Shown here: positions 44,704-57,451 of the stretch, in pieces
Layout: each line of letters starts with the position of its first letter
How positions within the stretch are numbered: position 1 is the stretch's first letter
Assembly: GCA_025998875.1 (NCBI GenBank)
Contig: AP024675.1
Location: 62,001-126,000 of the forward strand
DNA length: 64,000 nucleotides
Source of the DNA: Bacteroidota bacterium
GTDB lineage: Bacteria; Bacteroidota; Rhodothermia; JANXDC01
Direction: 5' to 3'
Translations under genes and position numbers: made by a program
The notes under the pieces: model-generated
The model's database searches: none
Told to the model about the DNA's origin: nothing
Seen by the model: only the letters and a program-made list of their open reading frames with translations

Positions 44704-47340
44704 TTAGCTTGCCTCCGAGGTTTCTGCTTCCTTCGGCTCCGTCCACTCGACCGTGCACCCGTAGTCCCGAAGGAGCTTCTCCAGCTCCTTGCGCTTCGTT
44801 GCCATCTGACCTGTTGGGTCGTGCACCCGGATCTCTACGGTGGCATGATCCAGCTGCTGGAGGAGTTGCCGAGCAGCTTGGAGCAGGGGATAGAGCATGG
44901 AAGCGCTCGTCCGGACTCGAAGCGTCAGGGGTTTTCGGGACGGCGGCTCGGGCGGCAGAGTCGGCTCTCCGGGAGGAACTAACACGGCCTGGCTATTGCG
45001 GAGAACCTCGTCGGGAACCGGCTCCCGGATGTAGATCCGGTCCCCGACTTGTATGCCAAAGATGCCCTTCTCCACCCCCTGCCGGATGCTTTCGTAAATC
45101 CGTTCCATGTTCTCCACTAGCGGCTGCCCGGGTGTTCCGGTGAACACGGTGGCGACCTGGGAGACGGGAACCTTCTGCTCCCCGATGCCAAGGGTTTGGG
45201 ACAGATATTCCGGACTCAGTTCGCGAACCAGCTCCCCTTGCTTCTCCAGGACACCGGCGACAAACTCCCCCAGCGTCTTCGCCTTGATGGCACTGGGATC
45301 GCTTACGGGCACAGGGCGCACCCCGCCCGCCTCAGGACGATAGATGCTCTGGTACATCTGGCGGATCAGGACCTCGATCTCCGCTTCTTTATCCTTGAGC
45401 TGCTGCCGCACCTGGTCGTGGTCGTCTCGCTCCATCTCGCGGAACGAAGAGGAGCGCTCGACCCCCTTCAACGCACACCATCTCCTCACCGAGGCATGCA
45501 GCACCGATGCACGTGTTCGATCCGGCACCAAAAACACCAGCATGTTCTTATTGGTGCGGATGCCACCACCCGCTGAGTTCAACGCTTGTTGCATCCAGGT
45601 GTGAGCATCTGCCACATCGAAGGGGAGCAATACCAATGTGGGTTGCGCCCGATCCGGCACCAACTGGGGTTCCCCCGGAGCGAGAACGACTTGAAAGACA
45701 CCCTCCCCCCTACCTGCCACTTGTTCGACCCACTCCCGAAGCGCGTGCTCCAGCTGCTCATCGCTCACCTCGGCTTCAAAATCCAGGATGACCTTGTTGA
45801 GGTTGGGCTTGACCGTAAAGAGATACCTCCGGTCGCGGGAGCGCAAATACCAGAGCCCCTCGCGCAGCCGTCCCAGCACCTCCGAGACCATCGCCGGGTT
45901 GATGTCGGGACGGAGGAGCGCCGTGCGAAGCTCTTCTTCCGTTGCGCCGGCGTCGCGCATTGCCGCCGAGATGCTGTAGAGAAACGTGCAGGTGGCCGCT
46001 CCCTTGCCCAACTGCTCCCGCGCATATTCGCTTCCCAACTGGCGTTCGATCTCTCCAGCCCGCTGTAACACATCCCCTGTTACAATGGCGTCCCAACTGC
46101 TATCCAGCAGCCGCACGACTTCGCCGCGAATGTGTCGGTCCGAAAGATCAATGTGATAGGGCTGAATGAAGAGTGCCGACCCCGGACGCTGATTCCAAAG
46201 CCGCCGCAACACCAGCGCCAGCAGCCGCAGCGCCCCGCGCGTGCGCTGAAACTGCGGATGCGGTCCCCAGCGCTCATACAGCAGGTCAATGAGTTCCGGG
46301 TGAAACGGATATGCCTGGAGCATCCGCGCCTTGTACTCGGGCGAGCGCAGCCGGTCGGGGAAGAAGCGGGCATACTCGTCATAGTACTCCCGCAGGGCAT
46401 CCACCGCCTTTTTATGGTCGCGTTCGTTCCCAACGCTTCGGAACAACCGCCGCCGCAGCACGCCAAAGACCTCATCCTGCGCTACCGGCGTCTCCACCAG
46501 CTCCATCCGCCCCAGCACCTTCTTGGCGTGCTGGAAGAGCCGCTCGGCGATCTCCTGATTCTCCGCCGGAACCTCCAGCGATGAGGCAGGCAAGGCGGCC
46601 ACCAAAGTGCTCTTCGGGACCGCGCTCACCGCTGAGGTGAGTTCGCCCAAGAAGGCGCCCGTCTGCTCCATCAGGTTGCTATCGCCGACCTTCACGGCGC
46701 GGGCTTTGAGCAGGTATTCGAGCACCTCGTCCATCAGGATCAGCGCTGGCTGGAAGCGCTGCAGAAGTGCCGTAAGGAGAGCGCCTCCAGGGGCAGTGCG
46801 GGTCACATCGGCATCTTGTACCATGGCGTAACCTTCCTTGCCTCCAAGCTGGTATGCCAACTCTCCCCACAGCGTGCGAATCGTGATCCCCTCCTCGGCG
46901 CGCCGCTCCCGCACATCCAGCCCGCGCCCGTCCAGCACCGCCACCCGCACGCCCGACGGCAACGCCCGCACATTCAGCCGCCCCAGAACAGGTTTTACGG
47001 CGTCGTGCTCACTGAGTACATCCGGAGAGCGGGCGATATGGTAGAGCGCAGTCATGGTGTGGGTCTTGCCGCCGCCAAAAGGCGTCTCCAGCCGCACAAT
47101 CGGGGCGCCGCGCTCCAGCCCCAAAAGCCGCCCCACCACCCGCTCTAAGAGATCCGCCAGCGCCCGCGTCATGAAGGTGCGCGTGAAGAACCGCTCCGGG
47201 TCGGTATAGTCTCGATCTGCCGTGCCCTGCGCCACATGGTGCAAGCTGATGGCAAAGAGCGACGGGTCCATGTCCCGCAAGAACACATCCGGATGCGGCT
47301 CGCAGACTTCCCAGACTCGCTTGACTCCTCGTGCTGCCAT
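44704..47340 (-). CDS. DUF499 ATPase (BrxC/PglY-like), defence cluster
   Basis: P-loop ATPase of 878 residues. Walker A is TPFGGGKT (86-93) and Walker B is ALILMDEVLEYL (near 200). The middle part includes a helical region with FHPELIDLLYERWG, as in DUF499 proteins, and a charged helix near 640. DUF499 ATPases are the BrxC/PglY components of BREX and of related methylase clusters, where they form the ATP-driven core. It is 14 nt downstream of the DUF1156 methyltransferase and is the last gene of the cluster; GAGG lies just before the ATG. Its precise role in this cluster is inferred from relatives. Confidence 0.85.
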   Translation of the reverse strand: MAARGVKRVWEVCEPHPDVFLRDMDPSLFAISLHHVAQGTADRDYTDPERFFTRTFMTRALADLLERVVGRLLGLERGAPIVRLETPFGGGKTHTMTALYHIARSPDVLSEHDAVKPVLGRLNVRALPSGVRVAVLDGRGLDVRERRAEEGITIRTLWGELAYQLGGKEGYAMVQDADVTRTAPGGALLTALLQRFQPALILMDEVLEYLLKARAVKVGDSNLMEQTGAFLGELTSAVSAVPKSTLVAALPASSLEVPAENQEIAERLFQHAKKVLGRMELVETPVAQDEVFGVLRRRLFRSVGNERDHKKAVDALREYYDEYARFFPDRLRSPEYKARMLQAYPFHPELIDLLYERWGPHPQFQRTRGALRLLALVLRRLWNQRPGSALFIQPYHIDLSDRHIRGEVVRLLDSSWDAIVTGDVLQRAGEIERQLGSEYAREQLGKGAATCTFLYSISAAMRDAGATEEELRTALLRPDINPAMVSEVLGRLREGLWYLRSRDRRYLFTVKPNLNKVILDFEAEVSDEQLEHALREWVEQVAGRGEGVFQVVLAPGEPQLVPDRAQPTLVLLPFDVADAHTWMQQALNSAGGGIRTNKNMLVFLVPDRTRASVLHASVRRWCALKGVERSSSFREMERDDHDQVRQQLKDKEAEIEVLIRQMYQSIYRPEAGGVRPVPVSDPSAIKAKTLGEFVAGVLEKQGELVRELSPEYLSQTLGIGEQKVPVSQVATVFTGTPGQPLVENMERIYESIRQGVEKGIFGIQVGDRIYIREPVPDEVLRNSQAVLVPPGEPTLPPEPPSRKPLTLRVRTSASMLYPLLQAARQLLQQLDHATVEIRVHDPTGQMATKRKELEKLLRDYGCTVEWTEPKEAETSEAS

Positions 47341-47354
47341 GACAACCTCTTATT

Positions 47355-50072
47355 TCAGAACTGGAACTTCAACTGCGCCGCGCTCTGCATGCGCGTCGCC
47401 ACACCCTGCAACACGCTCCGCTTGCTGCCTAAGAGCTGCTCCAGGGCGCGAATCTCCTTCTCCAGAGCGCCGTTGCTCTGCATCTTCTCCACCTCCAGCA
47501 CCGCCTGCGCCGTGCGCCAGAAGGGATGCTCGCCTTCGGAAACGCCCACCAACCGCAAAAACTCCGCCAGCATTTCGGTTTCGCCCTTCTGCCAGAACCA
47601 GAGCGCCAGATGCAACCAGTCTACCTCATTGAGCTGATTCGCCTTGCCGTCCTCTAACACCCTTTGGAAGTGCCTTCCGTTTTCCGCCAGCCGCTCGACG
47701 AAGATCGGGAGACGAACGGTTTGCCCTCTGCGGGCAATGAGCCGATCCTCAGTCTGCAAGGCGTCCAGCTCCGCGCCTGTGGATTTCGCCAGCTTGTTCG
47801 CCTCATCAAAGGCCAGCTCCCCGCCGCCGTACGCCCAGCGGTAGAGCACGTAGAAGCGCGTGGGCGCATCCAGCTGCGCCAGCCCCAGCTGCTCCAGGGC
47901 AAAGCGGGTCACGAGCGCCCGCGCCTCGTCCAGCAGATCGCTCACCGTGACCTCCCGCCCGTCGGGGCGCATGACCTTCTGATACTTGCCAAAAACACCC
48001 ACCGCCGGACCGATTGACGAGATGAAGAAATCCGCCCCGCGGATGCCCGAGCTCCAGAATTCTCGCAACCGTTCGGGGATGACCTCCTCCAGTTCCGCCC
48101 GCACCTGGGCGTACCAGCCCACCCCGGCGTTTTCCGGACGGCGCCGGCAGGCCATCAGGATCGTGCTCTGGATGGCGCCCTTGCCCCGCTGGTGGGTGGA
48201 GGCTTCCATCTCCGTGTGCACGGGCCAGGAGGCGGTGGGGTATAGCCCGGCATCCAGCAGGCTCCGGATGAGGCTTTCCCAGGCTTCGGTGGAGCGATGG
48301 GTGAACATCACCACGGCCATCCCTTCGGGCTTGAGCACGCGGTAGATCTCTTCAAACGACTTCTGCATCAGACGTTGGTAGTGGGCCTGGGCGATTCGCT
48401 CGCCTTGCTTGCCGCCGCCGAAGCGCGCCGGGTTGACGACGGCTTCCTCGTCCTTGGGCACGAGCGGCGTGCCGAAGGCTTCCGGATAGAGGTCGCCCAC
48501 GGTGCGCCGCAGCCACACATAGAAGAAGTCCGAAAGGTCGGCGTAGGGCACATTATCCGCATAGGGCGGGTCAATCACCACGGCGTCAAAGTGCTTGTCC
48601 GGGAAGGGGAGCGCCGCCGCCGAGCCGTGATGGGCAGAGCCGGGCTGGGGGATGCGCGATTCGCGCTGACAAACAGCAACAATTCGCTCCAAGGATGACT
48701 TCCAGCTACCAGTGGCATCGCTCACAGAGTTCGCTTCCCCATACGACCACTGCATATGCAGGTTATGTCCCGAGAAAGTGTTCCACATCGTTTCTCCACG
48801 ATTGTCCCAACCAGAGAGTAAACAACTGTAGTTTTGCATATTACCGATTGCCAGCGCCAAATACGTCGCCACGGCTTTGGCGAAGTCGGGGTCGTGGGTC
48901 TGGCGGAGGATCTCGCGGTGCGCCGCCCGCACCCACTTGCCAAAGGTACAAAGCGCCAAGAGCTGGCGGGGGTTGAAGAACTTCCCCCACGTGGTCATTC
49001 CGTAGCTGGGACGCTGAGACGGCCCTTGTCCGATGGTGCCTGGCGACGGCTCCTCCGGCACCCAGGGGAGGTTGAAGGGCCAGGGGGGAGGCGTTTGCAC
49101 GAGCGCCTGGAGGGCATCTTCGGCTTTGCGGAAGGCGGCGAGGTCTGCTTCCGTCGCCAGGCGGTAGTTGCGCCCCTGCCCGCGCCCGCGGGTGGTGACC
49201 ACCGCCACCAGGCGATGCCCCATGCGCCCGGCCTGGGCTTCGGCTTTCACATAGTCGTCCTTCACGCTGGTGTTGCAGACCAGGCAGACGGCGTTGCCGC
49301 GGGAGACCGTGCCCTGGGCGGGGTCGAAACCCGGCGGGATGGGCGCACCGCCGGGCGCCCCTACGATCTGGAAATCCACCCGTTTTTCCGACTGGTTCGG
49401 GATGGGCTGGAGCGCGACCTTCTTCTTGTCCTTGCGGGCAAGCCAGAACTGACGGAAGAGGGGGATTTCGGCGCCACAGGCAGGATTCGGACAACGAATC
49501 GTGCGGCTCCAGATGTAGGCGATGGGCGTTTCGCTGCCCACGGCGGGGTAGAACGCGGCCAGCTCCCGGCGGGCCTGTTCCAGCACCCACTCGCCCCAGC
49601 GTTTCACTTCGCTCACCAGCCGGTGCCCGTAGCGCTGGGGATACTCGATGGTCGCCTTGAGGATGAGGTACGCCACGGGGTTGTATTCCAGGGCGTGGGC
49701 TTCGCACCCCAGGCGCAGGGCCTCCAGCGGGATCGAGCCGCCGCCGGCGAAGGAATCGAGCACCTTCGGGGGCGACTGGCCGAAGCGTTGGCGGATGAGC
49801 GCCCGCGCTTGCTCGAGCAGGTAGCGTCCGGCGATGTCGCCGTCGTGGATCTCCCACTGGCAGAGGTTAGCGATGAACGTGTCGTCCACTTCCGCTTCGT
49901 CGGTGAGCAAGGCGCCGAGCACGGCGGCGCGAGCGGTCACCAGCGGTCGGCGCGCCCACCACACGTGGAGCGTGGAGATGTGCCCGTGGCGGATGGCCTT
50001 CTCGCGCCGGGCTTCTTCGGAAAGCTCCCGCAAGGGCGGGGTGGATTCGATCAGGAAGTGGTTAGAAGTCAC
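47355..50072 (-). CDS. DUF1156 adenine-specific DNA methyltransferase, defence cluster
   Basis: Predicted N6-adenine DNA methyltransferase of 905 residues. The DUF1156 N-terminus carries STLHVWWARRPL (33-44). SAM motif I is SFAGGGSIP (107-115) and the catalytic DPPY is in VIDPPYADNVPYADL (near 499), about 390 residues later. The insertion holds cysteine pairs (CPNPACG near 194, CLVCN near 262) that may bind zinc. PglXI-type methylases of type 3 BREX share this domain. It starts with GTG at 50072, with GGAGGT 9 nt upstream, and follows a repeat-rich linker. It may mark self DNA, as in other methylase-based defence systems. Confidence 0.88.
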   Translation of the reverse strand: MTSNHFLIESTPPLRELSEEARREKAIRHGHISTLHVWWARRPLVTARAAVLGALLTDEAEVDDTFIANLCQWEIHDGDIAGRYLLEQARALIRQRFGQSPPKVLDSFAGGGSIPLEALRLGCEAHALEYNPVAYLILKATIEYPQRYGHRLVSEVKRWGEWVLEQARRELAAFYPAVGSETPIAYIWSRTIRCPNPACGAEIPLFRQFWLARKDKKKVALQPIPNQSEKRVDFQIVGAPGGAPIPPGFDPAQGTVSRGNAVCLVCNTSVKDDYVKAEAQAGRMGHRLVAVVTTRGRGQGRNYRLATEADLAAFRKAEDALQALVQTPPPWPFNLPWVPEEPSPGTIGQGPSQRPSYGMTTWGKFFNPRQLLALCTFGKWVRAAHREILRQTHDPDFAKAVATYLALAIGNMQNYSCLLSGWDNRGETMWNTFSGHNLHMQWSYGEANSVSDATGSWKSSLERIVAVCQRESRIPQPGSAHHGSAAALPFPDKHFDAVVIDPPYADNVPYADLSDFFYVWLRRTVGDLYPEAFGTPLVPKDEEAVVNPARFGGGKQGERIAQAHYQRLMQKSFEEIYRVLKPEGMAVVMFTHRSTEAWESLIRSLLDAGLYPTASWPVHTEMEASTHQRGKGAIQSTILMACRRRPENAGVGWYAQVRAELEEVIPERLREFWSSGIRGADFFISSIGPAVGVFGKYQKVMRPDGREVTVSDLLDEARALVTRFALEQLGLAQLDAPTRFYVLYRWAYGGGELAFDEANKLAKSTGAELDALQTEDRLIARRGQTVRLPIFVERLAENGRHFQRVLEDGKANQLNEVDWLHLALWFWQKGETEMLAEFLRLVGVSEGEHPFWRTAQAVLEVEKMQSNGALEKEIRALEQLLGSKRSVLQGVATRMQSAAQLKFQF

Positions 50073-50094
50073 GGTTCATGCACCTCCGTTTTGT

Positions 50095-50160
50095 ACTAGC
50101 GCAATTGTTTGCACGCGAGCAATTCTTGATCGCTCGCGAGCGATTATTTGCGCGATCGAG
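50095..50160. repeat. Palindromic, degenerate tandem repeats between defence genes
   Basis: Three diverged units of about 18-21 bp occur in a row (from about 50100, 50117 and 50138), each a variant of GAGC(A/G)ATTnTTTGCnCGC. Between them lies a perfect 16-bp palindrome at 50129-50144 that covers the stop codon of the AlbA_2 gene. The stretch is more AT-rich than its surroundings and lies directly upstream of the methyltransferase start. It could be an operator, an RNA processing hairpin or a protein-binding array. Confidence 0.6.
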
Positions 50161-51846
50161 CATACCGGACCCCTTTGGTAGAACCACCCAGCTTCTGTAT
50201 TTTGCCCTCCGTTTCCAATCGCTTGAGCAGACGATAAGCCTGCATAGAATTCAGCTGGCATAATTCGGCTACCTCCTTCCGGCTAATAGAGCCGAAACGA
50301 TCAATATACTGCAGGATCATCTGTTCCTGTTGAATCGGTTCGAAGCCGCGGCGGCGCACATAGGCAGAAGGGACACCGAGGCGCCTGTATGTAGCGGCGG
50401 AGAGGTGATAGGTGCGTCCTTTCCGCTCGCCCCGCGCTTCCACCAGGCCGCTTTCCACGAGGTGCTCCAGCACCGCGCGGGCGTCCGGCTCGGGCTTTTG
50501 CAGAAGCTTTGCCGCCTGAGGGGTCGTCAGGCTCCGCTCCCGCCAGAGGGTGTTCAGGATGAGGAGTTCATTCAGCCCCAGCAGGCGCCCTGCCCGACTT
50601 TCCTCCTCCCCCACCAGCCGGACGAATTCCAGGTTCGCCTTGCCACCATAGAGCACGAGCACGACGTCCGTCGGCGTGCTCCGTTCATAGGAGGGCGCCG
50701 GGCGACCCGTGCGGAGCTGCTCGGTGAAGATGATGTCAATGCCCCGTCCGGTCCGTTCCACAATACCCGCTCGCTTGAAGGCATCCGCCAGCAGCGGATT
50801 GCGCGGCCGGGGCGGTGTGACCAAGATGTTGTCCAGGCGTACCCCTTCGGGGAAGCCGCCGGGGTTGGAGATCACCAGGTGGTCGTCATACCATTGAATG
50901 TGCACCGCGCCCAGGCGGGTGTAGTCCCGATGGATCAGGGCGTTGGCCACCGCTTCGCGGAAGGCGCGTTCGGAGTATTCGGGCACGCCCACGCGCAGCA
51001 GCCCCATCATCAGTTCCTCTTCGCGATAGCGGGCGCGGAAGCGCTGCAATACCTCCTCCATCACACGTAGTAGGGGGACGCGGAAAAACTCGTTGACTTC
51101 TACGTCCTGCCCCCGCAGCACCTGAAACGCCACCTCATGGGTGGGCAGCAGGCGCCGCAGGGACTCTTCCTTGCCGAAGAGCAGGAGACCCAGGACGCGC
51201 ACGCGGGTGACCTCGTGATTGGCCTCCACGGCGCCGAGGGCTTTGGCCAGCTCCTGATCGGGGAGTTCGAGCAGGGTCGCATCGCCTCGTCCTTGGCTTT
51301 CCCGCACGAAGCGGCGGAAGCGCTCGAATTCCAGGGGATCCAGATCATCCCAGGAAGCGCCGTCCACCACCAAACGGGAGTAGTCCAGGAGCCCTCGTGA
51401 GCTTTGCAGGGATTGGAAGTCGGCCGGTTGCATAGGCAAGCAGATTGGTTCGCCCCGTCCCCCGATGGCGCGCCGCAGATACACGCCGTCGGTGGTGCCG
51501 ATGGGCACTCTGACAGGGGGAACTTCGATGGCGATGACCTCCACGCCTTCCGGCTCCAGGGGCACTACAAAGACCCGCACGGGGAGGGAGGGGTTGGTGC
51601 GGTTGGCGATCAGGGCCTGCAGGCGCAAGGGATCGGTTCGGTCGCCATGACGGGGACGAGCACCGGTCAGGCGCCCGTCGTCCTCGACGCCGATGAGGAT
51701 CCAGCCGCTCTCGGAGCCGGGGCGGTTGGCCATGCACACGACGGTCTGGACGATCTCATCGTCGGAGAGCGGACGATGTGACTCACCCTTGAATTCCAAA
51801 TCCAGGCTTTCGCCCCGTTGGACAAGTTCCCACAGGCGTTCTGGAG

Positions 51847-51850
<4 letters not shown>
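50144..51850 (-). CDS. Schlafen AlbA_2/HATPase domain protein, defence cluster
   Basis: A 568-residue protein with an N-terminal AlbA_2 (Schlafen core) domain (about 1-135; LDLEFKGES and GWILIGVEDDG), a GHKL-type HATPase_c_4 domain (about 260-400; REAVANALIHRDY, TGRGIDIIF) and one or two winged-helix domains at the C-terminus (about 430-568). Proteins of this kind are often labelled ATP-dependent DNA-binding regulators and are frequent in defence islands. It overlaps the helicase gene by ATGA, so it is a true cluster member. It may regulate the operon or act as an effector; the sequence does not decide. Confidence 0.85.
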
Positions 51851-55173
<3,323 letters not shown>

Positions 55174-55200
55174 GGCCCTTCTCCGTCGTGTTTGTCTAGC

Positions 55201-55638
55201 TCAAATGGCGAGATTCCATGCGACGAGCCCTGCCTCGATCGTTTTGCCCACGCCCACATCGTCGGCGATGAGGAGCCGGACCGGATTGAGCCGGAGCGCC
55301 ATCATCAGCGGAACGAGCTGGTACGTGCGGGGACGCACCGAAATGCGCCCAAGCGACCGGAACGGTCCAGCCCCTTCGCGCAGCAGTAGACGAGCCGCCT
55401 GCCAGAGAAGCCGCACGCTCTGCGCATCGGCGACCGCATCCGGCGCCGGCAGCGGAAAGCGCGAGGGGGCAAGGCGCTCTGCCGGAAACGAGTACGCCAC
55501 CAGGTCTGAAAGCCGCCGGTGCAGGGCAATTGTGTCATCGCTCGTGCCGGTCAATGGGCGAAGCATAACAACCTCACCCTCTTCACCGACCAGCACCCAA
55601 TCCCGATGGCGGAAGCGGACGATGGAGCCGATGATCAT
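55201..55638 (-). pseudogene. Truncated N-terminus of a DISARM DrmD-like SNF2 helicase
   Basis: A 145-residue frame that matches the beginning of DrmD-type helicases: an opening R/K-x-R-x-R-x-W-V-L-V segment, GPFRSLGRISVRPRTYQLVPLMMALRLNPVRLL, and Walker A IADDVGVGKTIEAGLV. It stops four residues after that (WNLAI), so motifs Ia-VI and all of the motor are missing. DrmD proteins are normally over 900 residues. The complete helicase of the cluster starts 27 nt later with its own N-terminus, so this is not a frameshift of the same gene. It may be a decayed relic or an internal deletion scar; a retained short product is less likely. Confidence 0.7.
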
Positions 55639-55715
55639 ATAATCTCCCCGACACTCAGCTTCCTCAAAAAGGTAACTCAGCCCCCTAAAAACGTGTTATT
55701 CGGGGCAGGTACACC

Positions 55716-55729
55716 GCGCTCCAGAGCGC
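55716..55729. other. Small palindrome upstream of the defence cluster
   Basis: GCGCTC-CA-GAGCGC, a 14-bp inverted repeat about 80 nt upstream of the first frame of the cluster. A weak -7-like TACCTTTT lies at about 55668-55661 on the minus strand. It may be an operator; the rest of the 223-nt gap holds nothing else I can name. Confidence 0.3.
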
Positions 55730-55861
55730 ATCCCTCATGGGCGGACACGCACCCGACGAATACCACCGCCCCGAAGGACAGAGGGCGCCCGCCGCATCCG
55801 GGGGCCGGGCCCCAATGGCCCCTCCGGACCAGCGGCAGAGGCCCGAAGTCGGAGAGCAGAC

Positions 55862-57451
55862 CTACAGAATTGTATCCCGGCCAAAGGCTGGATCGGGGTA
55901 GGGATAGTCGATCATGTAGTGCAGGCCGCGGCTTTCCCGGCGCATCTGCGCGGAGCGGATAATGAGATAGGCCACCTGGATCAGGTTGCGCAGCTCGAGC
56001 AGCTCCAGCGACGGGGGCCTCTGTCGGTATATCGCCTCCGTCTCTCTGCGCAACCGCTCCACCCGATGCAGCGCCTGCTGCAGATGGGAGCGGGAACGCA
56101 CAATGCCCACGTAATCGGACATCAGACCCTGAAGCTCTTCTCGGGCTTGCGCAATGCGGCCGCTCTCTTCCGGCCGACCGGTATCCACCCCCTCCCATTG
56201 CGGCACGTCGCCCCGCAGATCAGCCTCTCGGAGTTCCGCATAACTGGCCTGCGCGGCGCGGTGGGCGAAGACAAGCGCCTCCAACAGCGAGTTGCTCGCC
56301 AGCCGGTTGGCCCCGTGCAGGCCGGTATGGGCGACCTCACCGGCCGCGTACAGATGCCGGATCGTCGTCCGTCCGTGGGAGTCCACCATCACCCCACCGC
56401 AGACGTAATGGGCGGCAGGCACGACGGGAATCCACTGCCTCGTCATATCGATGCCGTAGCGCAGGCAGGTCGCATACAGGTGGGGAAAGCGCTCGCGGAT
56501 CTCCCCGGCCGGCCTGTGCGTCACGTCCAGATACACGCAGCGATCACCCCGGCGCTTGAGCTCCGCATCAATGGCGCGCGCCACGACGTCGCGTGGGGCC
56601 AGCTCGGCCCGCTCGTCATACCGAAACAGAAAGCGCTCTCCGTCGGCTGTACGCAGATAAGCCCCGTATCCCCGCAGGGCCTCGGAGAGCAGAAACCCTC
56701 CCCCCTCGGGATGATAGAGCGCGGTGGGATGAAACTGGATGAACTCCATATTGGCCAGCCGGGCCCCGGCGCGATACGCCATAGCGAAACCATCGCCTGT
56801 GGCGATCTGCGGATTTGTCGTATGCCGGTACACCTGCCCGGCCCCGCCCGTGGCCAGCAGGGTCAGGCGAGATACAAACAGGCATACCTTTCCGCTGCGG
56901 ATATCGAGCACATAGGCCCCGTGACAGGTGATCTCTCGATTCCCCCTGCGGCGAGATCGGCCTGCAGGGGGAAGGGTGATCAGCTCCAGGGCGGCGTGGT
57001 GCTCGAAAAAGCAGATGTTGCCCTGTGCGCGCGCTCGATTCAGCAGAACCGTCTCAATGGCCCGGCCGGTCTGATCGTGTACGTGCACGATCCGCGGGTG
57101 GGAATGCCCGCCTTCGCGGGCCAGGTCCAGGTCGCCATTTCGGCGCGTAAAGGGCACCCCCCAGCTGAGCAGCTCCCGGACGCGCTCTGGACCTTCCCGG
57201 ACGACCATCTCGACCACCTCGGGATGGCACAGCCCGGCACCGGCGGCCAGCGTATCGCGTATGTGTGCCTCCGGGGAGTCGGCCCCATCCCAGGCAACAG
57301 CGATCCCCCCCTGGGCGTAGTTCGTATTGGAGTCGGCCGATTCCTTTTTGGTGACCACGGCCACATGGGCCCGTTCGGCCATCTTGAGCGCATATACCAG
57401 GCCCGCAATCCCGCTTCCGAGCACGAGCACATCACACTCCCATCGGGCCAT
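55862..57451 (-). CDS. nadB: L-aspartate oxidase NadB
   Basis: FAD enzyme that oxidises L-aspartate to iminoaspartate, the first step of de novo NAD synthesis. Its 529 residues have VLGSGIAGLVYALKMAE (10-26), NTNYAQGGIAV, the substrate loop EFIQFHPTALY and the C-terminal HTGLHGANRLASNSLLEALVFA. The ATG overlaps the nfi stop by 1 nt (TAATG). nadA and nadC are not in the window. It is the last gene of the prfB-nfi-nadB run. Confidence 0.96.
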   Translation of the reverse strand: MARWECDVLVLGSGIAGLVYALKMAERAHVAVVTKKESADSNTNYAQGGIAVAWDGADSPEAHIRDTLAAGAGLCHPEVVEMVVREGPERVRELLSWGVPFTRRNGDLDLAREGGHSHPRIVHVHDQTGRAIETVLLNRARAQGNICFFEHHAALELITLPPAGRSRRRGNREITCHGAYVLDIRSGKVCLFVSRLTLLATGGAGQVYRHTTNPQIATGDGFAMAYRAGARLANMEFIQFHPTALYHPEGGGFLLSEALRGYGAYLRTADGERFLFRYDERAELAPRDVVARAIDAELKRRGDRCVYLDVTHRPAGEIRERFPHLYATCLRYGIDMTRQWIPVVPAAHYVCGGVMVDSHGRTTIRHLYAAGEVAHTGLHGANRLASNSLLEALVFAHRAAQASYAELREADLRGDVPQWEGVDTGRPEESGRIAQAREELQGLMSDYVGIVRSRSHLQQALHRVERLRRETEAIYRQRPPSLELLELRNLIQVAYLIIRSAQMRRESRGLHYMIDYPYPDPAFGRDTIL

